64,000 nt of DNA from Pseudomonas vanderleydeniana. Its GTDB lineage: Bacteria; Pseudomonadota; Gammaproteobacteria; Pseudomonadales; Pseudomonadaceae. This document shows, in pieces, positions 20,466 through 30,277 of the stretch. The DNA lies in NCBI RefSeq assembly GCF_014268755.2, contig NZ_CP077093.1, positions 6,962,925 through 7,026,924 of the forward strand, given 5' to 3'. Position 1 is the first letter of the stretch; every line of letters begins with the position of its first letter. Position numbers and translations under genes: made by a program. The notes under the pieces were generated by a model, which was not told the origin of the DNA, did not search any database, and worked only from the letters and a program-made list of their open reading frames with translations.

Positions 20466-21403
20466 TCGCCGTCGGCCTCGCCATAGACCGCCTTGAGAAT
20501 GGCGTCGGCGCCCTGCCCCAGCAAGGCCTCGGCCACCTGCACCCCAAGGGCTTCGGCGTCCGCCCGTGGCGCGCGCGCCTCGGCGGTGAGCAACAGGCCA
20601 CCGGCCGGCTGGCCAACCAGGCCACGCAACCAGACCTGTTCGCCCTCCAGCACGGCGTAACAGGCGATCGGCACCTGGCAACCACCATTGAGGTGCTTGT
20701 TCAGGGCCCGCTCGGCCGTGACACGCACAGACGTATCGGCGTGATGCAGGGGCGCGAGCAGGGCATGGATTTCACTGTCGGCGCTGCGGCATTCGATGCC
20801 CACGGCGCCCTGACCGCCAGCCGGCAGGCTGTCCTCGACGCTGATGACCGAGGTGATCCGTTCTTCGAAGCCGAGGCGGATCAGCCCCGCCGCCGCCAGG
20901 ATGATCGCGTCGTACTCGCCGGCGTCGAGCTTGGCCAGGCGGGTGTTGACGTTGCCTCGCAGGAAACGGATCTGCAGGTCGGGCCGGCGGGTCAAAAGTT
21001 GTGCCTGGCGGCGCAGGCTCGACGTTCCCACGACCGCGCCTGCCGGCAGGGCATCCAGGCTGGCGTAGGTGTTGGAAACGAAGGCGTCGCGCGGGTCCTC
21101 ACGCTCGCAGATGCAGAACAGGCCCAGGCCCTCGGGGAAATCCATCGGCACGTCTTTCATCGAGTGCACGGCGATATCCGCCTCGTTCTCGAGCAGGGCG
21201 GTTTCCAGCTCCTTGACGAACAGCCCCTTGCCGCCGATTTTCGACAGGGGCGAGTCGAGCAGCTTGTCGCCGCGGCTGACCATCGGTACCAGGGTCACCT
21301 GCAGCCCCGGATGAGCCTGTTCCAGGCGAGCCTTGACGTATTCGGCCTGCCACAGGGCGAGCGCGCTCTTGCGGGTAGCGATGCGGATTTCGCGAGAAGA
21401 CAT
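20462..21403 (-). CDS. hemC: Porphobilinogen deaminase (hydroxymethylbilane synthase)
   Basis: HemC links four porphobilinogens into hydroxymethylbilane in the cytoplasm. The protein has 313 residues. The cofactor-carrying cysteine is C242 in [12 protein letters not shown]. The catalytic aspartate region is HSMKDVP (~80-86), and the substrate arginines lie in [10 protein letters not shown] and RGNVNTRL. It heads the hemC-hemD-hemX-hemY operon, with 4-, 17- and 4-base junctions. It starts 138 bases after the algR stop; in P. aeruginosa AlgR is known to bind near hemC. Confidence 0.96.
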   Translation of the reverse strand: MSSREIRIATRKSALALWQAEYVKARLEQAHPGLQVTLVPMVSRGDKLLDSPLSKIGGKGLFVKELETALLENEADIAVHSMKDVPMDFPEGLGLFCICEREDPRDAFVSNTYASLDALPAGAVVGTSSLRRQAQLLTRRPDLQIRFLRGNVNTRLAKLDAGEYDAIILAAAGLIRLGFEERITSVISVEDSLPAGGQGAVGIECRSADSEIHALLAPLHHADTSVRVTAERALNKHLNGGCQVPIACYAVLEGEQVWLRGLVGQPAGGLLLTAEARAPRADAEALGVQVAEALLGQGADAILKAVYGEADGE

Positions 21404-21513
21404 GGATCGGTCCGTACTGAATAGATACGGCAGATAATAACAGTTCGGCCCGGCCAGCTTTGACTTGTATCAGGAAGTCCGCAGCCTCCCTGGCCTGGAA
21501 CAGCGGACGGGTG

Positions 21514-21543
21514 AACCCCGGGGCGTGTTGCAAGCCCCGGGTT
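21514..21543 (-). terminator. Hairpin touching the algR stop codon
   Basis: On the algR strand the stop TAA runs directly into a ten-base stem (AACCCGGGGC with GCCCCGGGGTT, one bulged base, ten-base loop). There is no T-run afterwards. It may be a terminator needing Rho or an mRNA 3'-end stabiliser. Confidence 0.45.
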
Positions 21544-22288
21544 ACAGCTGCTGCATCATCTTGCGCACGCCAGCGACATGCCGTCGGCTGACGATCAATG
21601 CATCGCCGTTGAGGCCCTTGAGGAACAGTTGGAAATGCCCCAGTGGCGTACGCTGCAGGCGCTCGATACGGTCGCGGGCCACCAGCGCATTGCGGTGGAT
21701 ACGCACGAAGCGTTCGCCGAACTCGTCCTCCAGCGCCTTCAGCGGCTCGTCGAGCAGCACCTCGCCGCCTTCATGGCGCAGGGTCACGTACTTGTGGTCG
21801 GCGATGAAATAGATCACCTGGCCGATGGGGATCAGCTCGATGCCCTTGCGGGTCCGCGCGCTGATGTGGCTGCGTGGCCCGGTACCGCTTTCCGCCGCCG
21901 GCCGGGTCAGCGCCGCCAGCTGCACGCGGTTGGGCCGCTCGGCCTTCTTCAGGGCCTCTAGCAGGTGCTCGGGGCGCACCGGCTTGACCAGGTAACCCAC
22001 GGCGCTGACCTGGAAGGCCTCCAGGGCAAACTCGTCATGGGCGGTGCAGAACACCACCGCAGGCGGCGTCTCGCGCTCGCACAGGCGCGCGGCCACCTGC
22101 AGGCCGTCCAGGCCGGGCATGCGGATATCGAGCAGGACGACATCCGGCTTGAGGCTGTCGATCAGGGCCAATGCCTCTTCGCCATTGGTGGCGCTGGGCT
22201 CCAGTACACTGTAACCCTCGAGTTCACTGACCAGGCGGGTCAGGCGTTCGCGGGCCAGGGGTTCGTCATCAACGATCAGGACATTCAT
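21542..22288 (-). CDS. algR: Response regulator AlgR
   Basis: AlgR is a LytTR-type response regulator controlling alginate, type IV pili and virulence in Pseudomonas. It has 248 residues, exactly the known length. The receiver domain (1-120) has the acidic pair D7/D8 and phospho-acceptor D54 in LLDIRMPGLDG. The LytTR DNA-binding domain is at ~145-245, with GEVLLDEPLKALEDEF and RIHRNALVARDRIERL. The start overlaps the stop of the upstream sensor gene by four bases. A frame starting 11 codons earlier is not needed. Confidence 0.96.
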   Translation of the reverse strand: MNVLIVDDEPLARERLTRLVSELEGYSVLEPSATNGEEALALIDSLKPDVVLLDIRMPGLDGLQVAARLCERETPPAVVFCTAHDEFALEAFQVSAVGYLVKPVRPEHLLEALKKAERPNRVQLAALTRPAAESGTGPRSHISARTRKGIELIPIGQVIYFIADHKYVTLRHEGGEVLLDEPLKALEDEFGERFVRIHRNALVARDRIERLQRTPLGHFQLFLKGLNGDALIVSRRHVAGVRKMMQQL

Positions 22289-23367
22289 ATTGCGCTGGAT
22301 TCCTGAGTGAGTCTCGCACAAGGATAGCGTAGACAGGTGAAGTGACGGCCGTCACGGCGGTCCACGCTAAGACTAGCGCGGGGCCCAAAAAGTGCCGCAA
22401 GTCGGGCACCAATGTTCACCAGTGCCAGGTGAGTACCGCCAGACACCTGCTGCACGGCAGCTTCGTCATAGGGATTGCTGATACACAATACGAACTCTCC
22501 CTCTTTATAGTCGGCTTCGACCCTGACCACCCCACCTTCGACACGCGGCGCGATGCCATGGATCAGGGCGTTTTCCAGTAAAGGCTGCAAGGTCAGTTGC
22601 GGGATCGGCAAATCATCCGGAATTGTGCCGACCCTCCAGTCCAACTGTAGACGGTTGCCGAGACGATAGCGTTCGATCGACAAATATCGTTGCGCTAATT
22701 CCAATTCCTCGCGCCAGCTCACCAGGTTTCCCGGCTTGGCGAGACTGGCCCGGAACAGGTCGGACAGATCCATCACCGCCTGTTCGGCCTGGCGCGGGTC
22801 GCTCGCCACCAGGCTGGCAATGCTGTTCAGGCTGTTGAACAGGAAGTGCGGGCGGATCCGCGCCTGCAGCGCCTCCAACCGCGCCTGCAACTCCGCCTGC
22901 TGCTGGCGTCGCCACTGACTCTGCAGATAAAAGTAGCGCAGCATCAGCGCCGACATGATGAGACTGATCAACGCATGGCGCAGATAGCGGCCAGGGCTGC
23001 CACCCTCGACCTGGCTGGCGGCGAGGGAGAAGTATTCGGTCAGCGCGGTGCAGGCCAGCGTCAGGCCAACCACCAGGGCGCAGCACAGGACCCCGGCCAC
23101 CCCGGGACGCAAGCGCGCCAACCAGGCCCGGGCACCGCACAGCACCGCCGCCGACAACAGGACGATCCACTGCACGTACAACGAAGTCAGGGCCAGGCGC
23201 ACCCAGTCGAAGCCGGCAGGCATCGGCTCGCTGAGCACCAGCACCATCACCAGCAGCTCGGCCAATACCACCAGCACCAGCAGCGCTTCTGGCAGACAGA
23301 GCTCCGGCAGGAAGAATTCCGGTATCGCGGGCGCATCACGCCCGGTGTTCGTTCGTGAGATTGGCAT
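22285..23367 (-). CDS. algZ: Sensor histidine kinase AlgZ/FimS
   Basis: AlgZ (FimS) is the LytS-type inner-membrane kinase that partners AlgR. The product has 360 residues, close to the 358 of P. aeruginosa. Four membrane segments lie between ~28 and ~146. The phospho-histidine is H174 in IRPHFLFNSLNS, followed by a coupled ATPase region with LTLQPLLENALIHGIAP (~265-281). As in other AlgZ proteins, classical G-boxes are poorly conserved. I chose the ATG preceded by a GGGGG site; a GTG ten codons upstream has no site. Confidence 0.93.
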   Translation of the reverse strand: MPISRTNTGRDAPAIPEFFLPELCLPEALLVLVVLAELLVMVLVLSEPMPAGFDWVRLALTSLYVQWIVLLSAAVLCGARAWLARLRPGVAGVLCCALVVGLTLACTALTEYFSLAASQVEGGSPGRYLRHALISLIMSALMLRYFYLQSQWRRQQQAELQARLEALQARIRPHFLFNSLNSIASLVASDPRQAEQAVMDLSDLFRASLAKPGNLVSWREELELAQRYLSIERYRLGNRLQLDWRVGTIPDDLPIPQLTLQPLLENALIHGIAPRVEGGVVRVEADYKEGEFVLCISNPYDEAAVQQVSGGTHLALVNIGARLAALFGPRASLSVDRRDGRHFTCLRYPCARLTQESSAI

Positions 23368-23527
23368 GCCCCCAGTGTCGACGTCTGTGCTGTCCACGAC
23401 AAGCCATGCGACCGATTCGGTCGAAATAAAAGTCGCACGACCGGCGTCAGCCCCAGCCGGGGCAACCCTGCTATGATCGGCAACAATTTTTCCGGCAATC
23501 CATCTTCAGCAGATCACGAGCGAATCC

Positions 23528-24922
23528 ATGAGCACCGACAAGACCAATCAGTCCTGGGGCGGCCGTTTCAGCGAGCCGGTCGACGCCTTCGTCGCCCGCT
23601 TCACCGCCTCCGTCACGTTCGACCAGCGCCTCTACCGCCACGACATCATGGGTTCGATCGCCCATGCGACGATGCTGGCCAAGGTCGGTGTGCTGACCGA
23701 TGCCGAGCGTGACAGCATCATCGACGGGCTGACCACCATCCAGGGCGAAATCGAGGCCGGCAACTTCGACTGGCGCGTGGACCTGGAAGACGTGCACATG
23801 AACATCGAGGCGCGCCTGACCGACCGCATCGGCATCACCGGCAAGAAGCTGCACACCGGCCGTAGCCGCAACGACCAGGTCGCCACCGACATCCGCCTGT
23901 GGCTGCGTGACGAGATCGACCTGATCCTGGCGGAAATCACCCGCCTGCAGAAAGGCCTGCTGGAACAGGCCGAGCGCGAAGCCGGCAGCATCATGCCCGG
24001 TTTCACCCACCTGCAGACCGCCCAGCCGGTGACCTTCGGCCACCACCTGCTGGCCTGGTTCGAAATGCTCAGCCGTGACTACGAGCGCCTGGTCGACTGC
24101 CGCAAGCGCACCAACCGCATGCCCCTGGGCAGCGCCGCGCTGGCCGGTACCACCTACCCGATCGACCGCGAGTACACCGCACAGTTGCTGGGCTTCGAGG
24201 CCGTCGGTGGCAACTCCCTGGACAACGTTTCGGACCGGGACTTCGCCATCGAGTTCTGCTCGGCGGCCAGCATCGCGATGATGCACCTGTCGCGCTTCTC
24301 CGAGGAACTGGTCCTGTGGACCAGCGCGCAGTTCCAGTTCATCGACCTGCCAGACCGCTTCTGCACCGGCAGCTCGATCATGCCCCAGAAGAAGAACCCC
24401 GACGTGCCGGAGCTGGTTCGCGGCAAGACCGGCCGGGTGTTCGGCTCGCTGACCGGCCTGCTGACCCTGATGAAGGGTCAGCCACTGGCCTACAACAAGG
24501 ACAACCAGGAAGACAAGGAACCGCTGTTCGACGCCGCCGACACCCTGCGCGACTCGCTGCGCGCGTTCGCCGACATGATCCCGGCGATCAAGCCCCGGCA
24601 CGCGGTGATGCGCGAGGCAGCCCTGCGCGGCTTCTCCACCGCGACCGACCTGGCGGACTACCTGGTGCGCCGTGGCCTGCCGTTCCGTGACTGCCACGAG
24701 ATCGTCGGCCATGCGGTGAAGTACGGCGTGGAAACCGGCAAGGACCTGGCGGAAATGAGCCTGGAAGAACTGCGCCAGTTCAGCGACCAGATCGAACAGG
24801 ATGTGTTCGCCGTACTGACCCTGGAAGGCTCGGTCAACGCCCGCGACCACATCGGCGGCACTGCCCCGGCCCAGGTCAAGGCCGCGGTCGCCCGCGGCCA
24901 GGCCCTGCTCGCCGGCCGCTGA
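23528..24922 (+). CDS. argH: Argininosuccinate lyase
   Basis: ArgH splits argininosuccinate into arginine and fumarate, the last step of arginine synthesis. The 464-residue protein has all family signatures: [12 protein letters not shown] (~80), [13 protein letters not shown] (~112-124), [14 protein letters not shown] (~158-171) and the flexible catalytic loop [16 protein letters not shown] (~281-296). It is divergent from algZ with a 160-base gap holding a possible TATGAT -10 box at 23472. A terminator follows 10 bases after the stop. Confidence 0.97.
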   Translation: MSTDKTNQSWGGRFSEPVDAFVARFTASVTFDQRLYRHDIMGSIAHATMLAKVGVLTDAERDSIIDGLTTIQGEIEAGNFDWRVDLEDVHMNIEARLTDRIGITGKKLHTGRSRNDQVATDIRLWLRDEIDLILAEITRLQKGLLEQAEREAGSIMPGFTHLQTAQPVTFGHHLLAWFEMLSRDYERLVDCRKRTNRMPLGSAALAGTTYPIDREYTAQLLGFEAVGGNSLDNVSDRDFAIEFCSAASIAMMHLSRFSEELVLWTSAQFQFIDLPDRFCTGSSIMPQKKNPDVPELVRGKTGRVFGSLTGLLTLMKGQPLAYNKDNQEDKEPLFDAADTLRDSLRAFADMIPAIKPRHAVMREAALRGFSTATDLADYLVRRGLPFRDCHEIVGHAVKYGVETGKDLAEMSLEELRQFSDQIEQDVFAVLTLEGSVNARDHIGGTAPAQVKAAVARGQALLAGR

Positions 24923-24932
24923 AACGCCTCAG

Positions 24933-24956
24933 GGCCTGTGGCGACACAGGCCTTTT
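24933..24956 (+). terminator. argH terminator
   Basis: A perfect eight-base stem (GGCCTGTG/CACAGGCC, loop GCGA) is followed by TTTT. Confidence 0.85.
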
Positions 24957-24972
24957 AATGCCGAGCCAATTC

Positions 24973-25104
24973 GTGGCGAGCGGGCTTGCCCGCGCTGGGC
25001 TGCGCGGCAGCCCCAATTCCTGCAATCGTGGACTTTCAGGAAAAATGCGTTCGCCGGGGTTGGGGCCGCCTTGCGCCCCAGCGCGGGCAAGCCCGCTCAC
25101 CACA
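24973..25104. repeat. REP-type palindrome pair (family A) after argH
   Basis: Two inverted copies of a GTGGCGAGCGGGCTTGCCCG unit, each containing its own GCGGGC/GCCCGC palindrome, face each other about 80 bases apart, with matching GGGGCNGCNNNGC inner arms. The same family is seen near 35.8 and 53.3 kb. These are REP doublets of the kind common in P. fluorescens genomes. Confidence 0.85.
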
Positions 25105-25143
25105 AGTAGCCGGGCGAGGCTCTTCAGCCGGTAAACTGCACGG

Positions 25144-25803
25144 CTACTTCTTCGCCGCAATCATCGCCAGGAACGCCGGCATCGCCGCATCCTTGTCCGC
25201 CGCGATCCGCCTGGCGTGCTCGCCCTGCTGCAACCGCTCCAGCAACGCCTTCGCCTGCGGCATGTCGGCCAGCAGATCGATGCCGAACAGCTTGCCGCCC
25301 ACCGCACAGGCCAGGTCGACGCTGTAGAGGAAATACAGGTCCGCCACGCTGAACTCGCTACCCGCCACATAGGGCGCGAACTTGCCATGGCGCTTGAGTG
25401 CGGCAAATCCGAGCAACAGTTCACCACGGGTCTTTTCCTTGATCGCCTCCGGCACCGGCGTGCCGAAGAACACCTCGGCAAAACAGGCCCGGGCCGGCAG
25501 TTCGATGTACAGCTCGATCTCCTTGGCCAGCGCCAGTACCTGGGCCCGCTGGAACGGCTCGCGCGGCAGCAGCGGCTTGCCGCCCTGGGTGTCCTCGAGG
25601 TACTCGAGAATCACCGTGGTTTCGTTGATGTAGCCCTGTTCAACGCCCAGTACCGGCACCTTCCCACGCGGGCTGATCACCAGTGTTTCCGGGGTCTGTC
25701 CGGGGTAGAAGGCGACCTCCTCGAAAGGCAGTCCTTTTTCGAGCAGGGCCAGCTTGACCATGTTGTAGTAGTTGCTGACCGAAAATCCATAAAGCTTGAG
25801 CAT
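25144..25803 (-). CDS. Glutathione S-transferase family protein
   Basis: This is a 219-residue cytosolic GST-like enzyme. A thioredoxin-fold N domain runs from MLKLYGFSVSNYYNMVKLAL to ~residue 80, with the glutathione-binding turn GKVPVL (cis-proline) and ETTVILEYLE (~61-70). A helical C domain follows. The position of the N-terminal catalytic residue holds Ser/Asn rather than a clear tyrosine. The start is fixed by GGAGG nine bases upstream of ATG; a much longer frame upstream overlaps the neighbouring divergent gene. Substrate is unknown. Confidence 0.9.
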   Translation of the reverse strand: MLKLYGFSVSNYYNMVKLALLEKGLPFEEVAFYPGQTPETLVISPRGKVPVLGVEQGYINETTVILEYLEDTQGGKPLLPREPFQRAQVLALAKEIELYIELPARACFAEVFFGTPVPEAIKEKTRGELLLGFAALKRHGKFAPYVAGSEFSVADLYFLYSVDLACAVGGKLFGIDLLADMPQAKALLERLQQGEHARRIAADKDAAMPAFLAMIAAKK

Positions 25804-25926
25804 CACAGAGCCTCCAGGCCGTGCGGGGTTGGCGCAGGCAGTTATAGTGCACTGGACAAAAATTGACCAGCAGCACCCTGCGACCCAATCCGGGTAAACT
25901 GACGATCTTTCCCACAGGAGCCTGCC

Positions 25927-26211
25927 ATGAGCGAGCCAAGCGATATCGACAACGACGACGAAGCGTTCGCCGAAACCACCCTGACCCAGGCCATCGAGAA
26001 CCAGATCGAAAGCGGCAACCCGCCAGCGGCGAAGGCGACCTTCAACAAGCTGACTCTGGTCGGCTACGAGCGTGACGAGATCCTCAACCTGATGGCGCAC
26101 GTGCTGGCCGTGGAAATCGACGCGATGCTCGACGACGACCGCCCCTTCAACAGCGAGTGGTACGAAACGGCCCTGCGCGCCTTGCCAGAATTGCCACCCG
26201 AGAAGGACTGA
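25927..26211 (+). CDS. Conserved small acidic protein of unknown function
   Basis: This 94-residue protein is strongly acidic, beginning MSEPSDIDNDDEAFAETTL. Predicted helices include QAIENQIESGNPPAAKATFNK and DEILNLMAHVLAVEIDAML. A CAGGAG site seven bases before the ATG supports translation. It sits between argH and cyaA next to the TIGR02647 gene, and I recall a similarly placed small hypothetical gene in P. aeruginosa. No domain is recognised. It is divergent from the GST gene. Confidence 0.75.
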   Translation: MSEPSDIDNDDEAFAETTLTQAIENQIESGNPPAAKATFNKLTLVGYERDEILNLMAHVLAVEIDAMLDDDRPFNSEWYETALRALPELPPEKD

Positions 26212-26236
26212 GCCCCAGGGATTTTCGACGGCCATT

Positions 26237-26323
26237 GGCGGGCAAGCCTCGCTCCTGCAGGGTGGGACCGAGCACAAATCCTGCGCTCGACACGGGCCTG
26301 TAGGAGCGTGGCTTGCCCGCGAA
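26237..26323. repeat. REP-type palindrome pair (family B)
   Basis: GGCGGGCAAGCCTCGCTCCTG and its inverted partner GTAGGAGCGTGGCTTGCCCG face each other about 36 bases apart. The same family recurs at 57.2 and 62.0 kb. The pair lies between two small genes. Confidence 0.85.
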
Positions 26324-26453
26324 CAGGCCCGGCAAGGCAACCCACCCCCACCGCGTCTACACTGAAAACGCCTCGGCACTGGACAGCCCGGGCAAGTGGG
26401 ATCACCTTAGTGGTGCGTCGCCCGATAATAATTCCTGAAAGTCTGGAGTCCTT

Positions 26454-26699
26454 ATGTCGTATACCCCTGAGTTGGTTGCCGAACTGGAAATCCTTGCACT
26501 GTTCAACCTGGGGAGTTCCCAGGAGGGCCTGAAAATCCATCAGACTGCCGCCCCTTCGGCCATTGCCGCCGCCAAACGCCTGTTCGAGAAGGAACTGATC
26601 ACTCAAGTCGATGGTGGTTACCTGACCAGCCTGGGTCGCGATGCCGCCGAGCACGCCCAGGGCCTGCTGACGATCCTGAGCGTCAAGGAAGCCGCCTGA
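26454..26699 (+). CDS. TIGR02647 family protein
   Basis: This 81-residue protein belongs to the TIGR02647 family found mainly in Pseudomonas and relatives. It looks like a small winged-helix: helices ELVAELEILALFNL and SAIAAAKRLFEKELI are followed by a GGYLTSLGRDAAEHAQ segment resembling a DNA-binding wing. A GGAG site precedes the ATG. It may bind nucleic acid, but no target is known. It lies 170 bases upstream of cyaA in the same direction. Confidence 0.82.
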   Translation: MSYTPELVAELEILALFNLGSSQEGLKIHQTAAPSAIAAAKRLFEKELITQVDGGYLTSLGRDAAEHAQGLLTILSVKEAA

Positions 26700-26868
26700 C
26701 CCCATACAGCGCCCACGCGGTCCCACTGTCGCACGGACTGCGCGGGCCTTTGTCGCCAGGGTTTAGACAATCTGGCATCCATCGACAAATTCAGCTTAAA
26801 GCAGCGCCCGCTTAGCCTGTAAACTGCACATCATTCAGATATTTCCTACTGTCGAGCGCCGCAAGCTG

Positions 26869-29715
26869 ATGACGCGCACCCACGAAATACGCCCTAACCT
26901 GGACGAGGGCATTGACCGCCAGGTGCTCAACCAGCTGCGCTTGCGCTTCCTGAAACTCAATCAGGGTCGACTGGAGCGCGCGATGGAAGGCTTGTCGCCA
27001 CGCCAGCAGGTCGTGCTGAACGTGCTGCCGCTGTTCTTCCACGTCAATCACCCGCTGTTGCCCGGCTACGTCTCGGGCAGCACGCCGGCTGGACTGTCGG
27101 GCTACGAGCCGAACGACTCGGCCCTGGCCGAAGCCCAGCGCCTGACCCGCTCCTTCTCCTACAAGACTCGCCCGGCCAGCCTGCCACGCCCGATCCACGG
27201 CCTGTTCCTGATGGGCAGCCTGGGCACCCTGGCCCAGGCCGACCAGAGCGACATGGACTTCTGGGTCTGCCACGCCAGCGACCTGAGCCAGGGTGAACTG
27301 GCCGAACTGCGCAAGAAATGCCAGCTGCTCGAAGCCTGGGCGGCCAGCCAGGGCGCCGAGGCGCATTTCTTCCTGATTGATCCGGCCCGTTTCGTGCGCG
27401 GCGAACGCGACGCGCAACTGAGTTCGGAAGACTGCGGTACCACCCAGCACTACCTGCTGCTGGACGAGTTCTACCGCACCGCCATCTGGCTCGCCGGCCG
27501 TACGCCGCTGTGGTGGCTGGTGCCGGTGTACGAGGAAGCGCGCTACGACCAGTACACCCATACCCTGCTGTCCAAGCGGTTCATCCGCTCGGACGAATGC
27601 CTGGACCTCGGCCACCTGGCGCACATCCCGCCAGGAGAATTCATCGGGGCCGGGCTCTGGCAGTTGTTCAAGGGCATCGAGTCACCCTACAAATCGGTGC
27701 TCAAGCTGCTGCTGACCGAGGTCTACGCCAGCGAGCACCCACAGGTCGAATGCCTGAGCCTGCGCTTCAAGCAGGCGGTGTTCGCCAACCGACTGGACCT
27801 GGACGAGCTGGACCCCTATGTCGTGGTCTACCGGCGGATCGAGGAATACCTCAAGGCCCGCAACGAGCCGGAGCGCCTGGAACTGGTGCGGCGCAGCCTG
27901 TACCTCAAGGTCAACCGCAAGCTCACCGGTGGCAACACCCGCAACAGCAGCTGGCAGCGCCTGCTGCTGGTCCGCCTGGCCGGCGAATGGGGCTGGGACC
28001 GCCGGCAATTGACGCTACTCGACAGCCGCAGCCAGTGGAAGGTTCGCCAGGTCAGCGCCGAACGCCGCGCACTGGTCAACGAACTGAACTACAGCTACCG
28101 CTTCCTGACCCAGTTCGCCCGCACCGAGCAGGCCGTCAGCCTGATCAACAAGCGTGATCTCAACGTGCTCGGCCGCCGGCTCTACGCAGCCTTCGAGCGC
28201 AAGGCCGGCAAGATCGAGTTCATCAACCCCGGGATCGCGCCGGACATGGCCGAGGACACCCTCACCCTGGTCCAGTCACCCAACCGCAAGGAACCGGGAC
28301 ACACCCACTGGGGCCTCTACAACGGCAGCCTGGGCGCCCAGGAGTGGGAGCACTTCGCGCCGATCAAGCGCAGCCGCGAACTGCTCGAACTGCTCACCTG
28401 GTGCCATCGCAACGGCGTGATCGACAGCAGCACCCGCCTGGCCCTGCACCCGGGCAGCAGCGACCTGACCGAGTTCGAGCTGTTCAACCTGCTCGGCAGC
28501 CTGCAGCAGGTGATCGCCCTGCCCCTGAGCAGCGTCGACGAAGAACAGTTGCTGCGCCCCAGTATCCCGAGCGAGGTACTGCTGCTGGTCAACGTCGGGG
28601 TCGACCCGCTCAAGCACCACCGCGACCTGAACATCCTGATGACCACCGAACGCACCGACTCGCTGAGTTATGCCGGAGTCCGGGAAAACCTGGTGCTGAC
28701 CCTCGACCAGGTCACCCTCAACAGCTGGAACGAGGTACTGCTCAACCGCTACGACGGGCCGCATGCGCTGCTCGACTGCCTGCGCGACTACCTCAACAAC
28801 CTGCCGCTGGGCCGCGACATGCCCCGGCTGCAGGTACGCTGCTTCTGCCACAACCGTGCACAGTTCATCGCCCAGCGCGTCGAGGAAGTGCTCAACACCG
28901 CCCAGGAGCTGCTGCTCGGCAACCTCAACCATCGTTACCTGGTCCAGGTCCAGCAGCACTACCACGTGCTGGAACTGGTACCCGGCCAGGTCCGGCACAT
29001 CGCCCTGGACAGCATTTCGATGCTGCTCGACTACCTGGGCACCGACCTGTCGGCGTACAGCCCGCTGCACCTGGACCTGCGCGCGATGGAGGAACACGAC
29101 CTGGCACTGGTGCTGCCGATGGGCCAGCCCGACTGCGTGCAGGTGTTCTACCGGATCAACGAGGACCAGGCCGAGCTGTACGTGCTGGATGAATTCAACG
29201 CCCTGTGGCTGCAGCGCCTGCCGTTCCACGACGAGCAGAGCCTGCTGGTGCCGCTGCAGCGTTTCCTGCAGTCGATCCTCTACCGCCGCGAGGCCCTGAT
29301 GCCGATGGACTCGGCGGCGCCAACCCGGGCACTGGAAGTCCTGTACTACCAGCTGCTGCCCTCGGCACCGGGCCGGGCCCGACGGGTCGAAGTCCGCCCG
29401 GCACCGCAGACGCCGGTCAACAAGCCGTTCTACGACGTCCAGGCAATCGTCGGCAAGACCGGCCAGGACGAGGTCCAGGTCACCCTGTACTGCAATCAGC
29501 GGGAGTTTTCCGAGCTGGAGCATGGCAACCAGCTGTACCTCGCGGTTGCCCAGGAAATCGTCGGCCAGCGGCGCGAAGTGGAGCGCTACCGCTGCTATAT
29601 CACCGACCTCGACCTCAGCGGCCTGGTCGGCGAGGGCGTCGGCTCGACCAACCTGCACCTGCGCTACAAGGCCGAGCTGGAGAACTCGCTGAACCTCGCG
29701 CTGGACCTGGTCTGA
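26869..29715 (+). CDS. cyaA: Class I adenylate cyclase
   Basis: CyaA makes cAMP from ATP, feeding the Vfr/CRP regulators. The 948-residue length fits class I enzymes. The catalytic N-terminal half contains LFLMGSLGTLAQADQSDMDFWV (in blocks, ~107-128), with the nucleotidyltransferase GS...D.D pattern, and FFHVNHPLLPGYV (~57-69), another family signature. The C-terminal half is the regulatory domain. The upstream 170 bases carry a TAAACT -10-like box at 26818. Its 3' end lies six bases from the convergent rnk gene. Confidence 0.95.
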   Translation: MTRTHEIRPNLDEGIDRQVLNQLRLRFLKLNQGRLERAMEGLSPRQQVVLNVLPLFFHVNHPLLPGYVSGSTPAGLSGYEPNDSALAEAQRLTRSFSYKTRPASLPRPIHGLFLMGSLGTLAQADQSDMDFWVCHASDLSQGELAELRKKCQLLEAWAASQGAEAHFFLIDPARFVRGERDAQLSSEDCGTTQHYLLLDEFYRTAIWLAGRTPLWWLVPVYEEARYDQYTHTLLSKRFIRSDECLDLGHLAHIPPGEFIGAGLWQLFKGIESPYKSVLKLLLTEVYASEHPQVECLSLRFKQAVFANRLDLDELDPYVVVYRRIEEYLKARNEPERLELVRRSLYLKVNRKLTGGNTRNSSWQRLLLVRLAGEWGWDRRQLTLLDSRSQWKVRQVSAERRALVNELNYSYRFLTQFARTEQAVSLINKRDLNVLGRRLYAAFERKAGKIEFINPGIAPDMAEDTLTLVQSPNRKEPGHTHWGLYNGSLGAQEWEHFAPIKRSRELLELLTWCHRNGVIDSSTRLALHPGSSDLTEFELFNLLGSLQQVIALPLSSVDEEQLLRPSIPSEVLLLVNVGVDPLKHHRDLNILMTTERTDSLSYAGVRENLVLTLDQVTLNSWNEVLLNRYDGPHALLDCLRDYLNNLPLGRDMPRLQVRCFCHNRAQFIAQRVEEVLNTAQELLLGNLNHRYLVQVQQHYHVLELVPGQVRHIALDSISMLLDYLGTDLSAYSPLHLDLRAMEEHDLALVLPMGQPDCVQVFYRINEDQAELYVLDEFNALWLQRLPFHDEQSLLVPLQRFLQSILYRREALMPMDSAAPTRALEVLYYQLLPSAPGRARRVEVRPAPQTPVNKPFYDVQAIVGKTGQDEVQVTLYCNQREFSELEHGNQLYLAVAQEIVGQRREVERYRCYITDLDLSGLVGEGVGSTNLHLRYKAELENSLNLALDLV

Positions 29716-29721
29716 AGCCGC

Positions 29722-30135
29722 TCAGAGGTGGTAGTCGCCAGCGGCTTCCGGCTGGTACTCGACCTCGAGCAGCGCCAGCTTCAGGGTCTTGCCACCCGGT
29801 GCCGGCCAGTTGATGTGCTGGCCGACCTGCAGGCCGAGCAAGGCACTGCCGACCGGCGCGAGAATCGAGATCCGCCCCTCGTCGGCATTGGCGTCCTGCG
29901 GATAGACCAGGGTCAGGCGGTAGTCCTTGCCGCTGCCTTCCTCGCGGCAATGCACCCGGGAATTCATGGTCACGACACCGGCCGGCACCTCTTCGTGGCC
30001 CACGACGTTTTCAGCGCGATCCAGTTCGGCCTGCAACGCGATGACGCCCGGCAGCGAGTCGTCCAGGCTGTCGATCAGGCGTTCCAGGCGCTGCACGTCC
30101 AGGCGGGTAAGAATGATGGAAGGTGCGGTGCTCAT
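29722..30135 (-). CDS. rnk: Regulator of nucleoside diphosphate kinase
   Basis: Rnk is a GreA/B-C-domain protein that binds RNA polymerase and affects nucleoside diphosphate kinase levels; in Pseudomonas it also relates to alginate. The product has 137 residues. An N-terminal helical hairpin (RLDVQRLERLIDSLDD) is followed by the FKBP-like GreA/GreB C domain (VTMNSRVHCREE, RISILAPVGSALLGLQVGQ). The ATG at MSTAPSIILTRL was chosen by length; the frame extends 13 codons upstream without a signal. A terminator for the upstream cyaY operon lies about 40 bases before it. Confidence 0.92.
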   Translation of the reverse strand: MSTAPSIILTRLDVQRLERLIDSLDDSLPGVIALQAELDRAENVVGHEEVPAGVVTMNSRVHCREEGSGKDYRLTLVYPQDANADEGRISILAPVGSALLGLQVGQHINWPAPGGKTLKLALLEVEYQPEAAGDYHL

Positions 30136-30174
30136 GATCCAGGCAGACTCCTTTTTTCTGCGCGATAAAAGCAA

Positions 30175-30198
30175 AACCCCGCCACGAAAGGCGGGGTT
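30175..30198 (-). terminator. Terminator of the cyaY-DUF1289 operon
   Basis: A perfect nine-base stem (AACCCCGCC/GGCGGGGTT, six-base loop) is followed on the lower strand by TTTTGCTTTT. It stands between the DUF1289 gene and rnk. Confidence 0.8.
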
Positions 30199-30277
30199 CT
30201 CATGCCCTACTTCGGTGCAGGGCGTATCCGGACACTACCACAGCAGCGTAAATACACAAGCCACCGAGCGATGCCTG

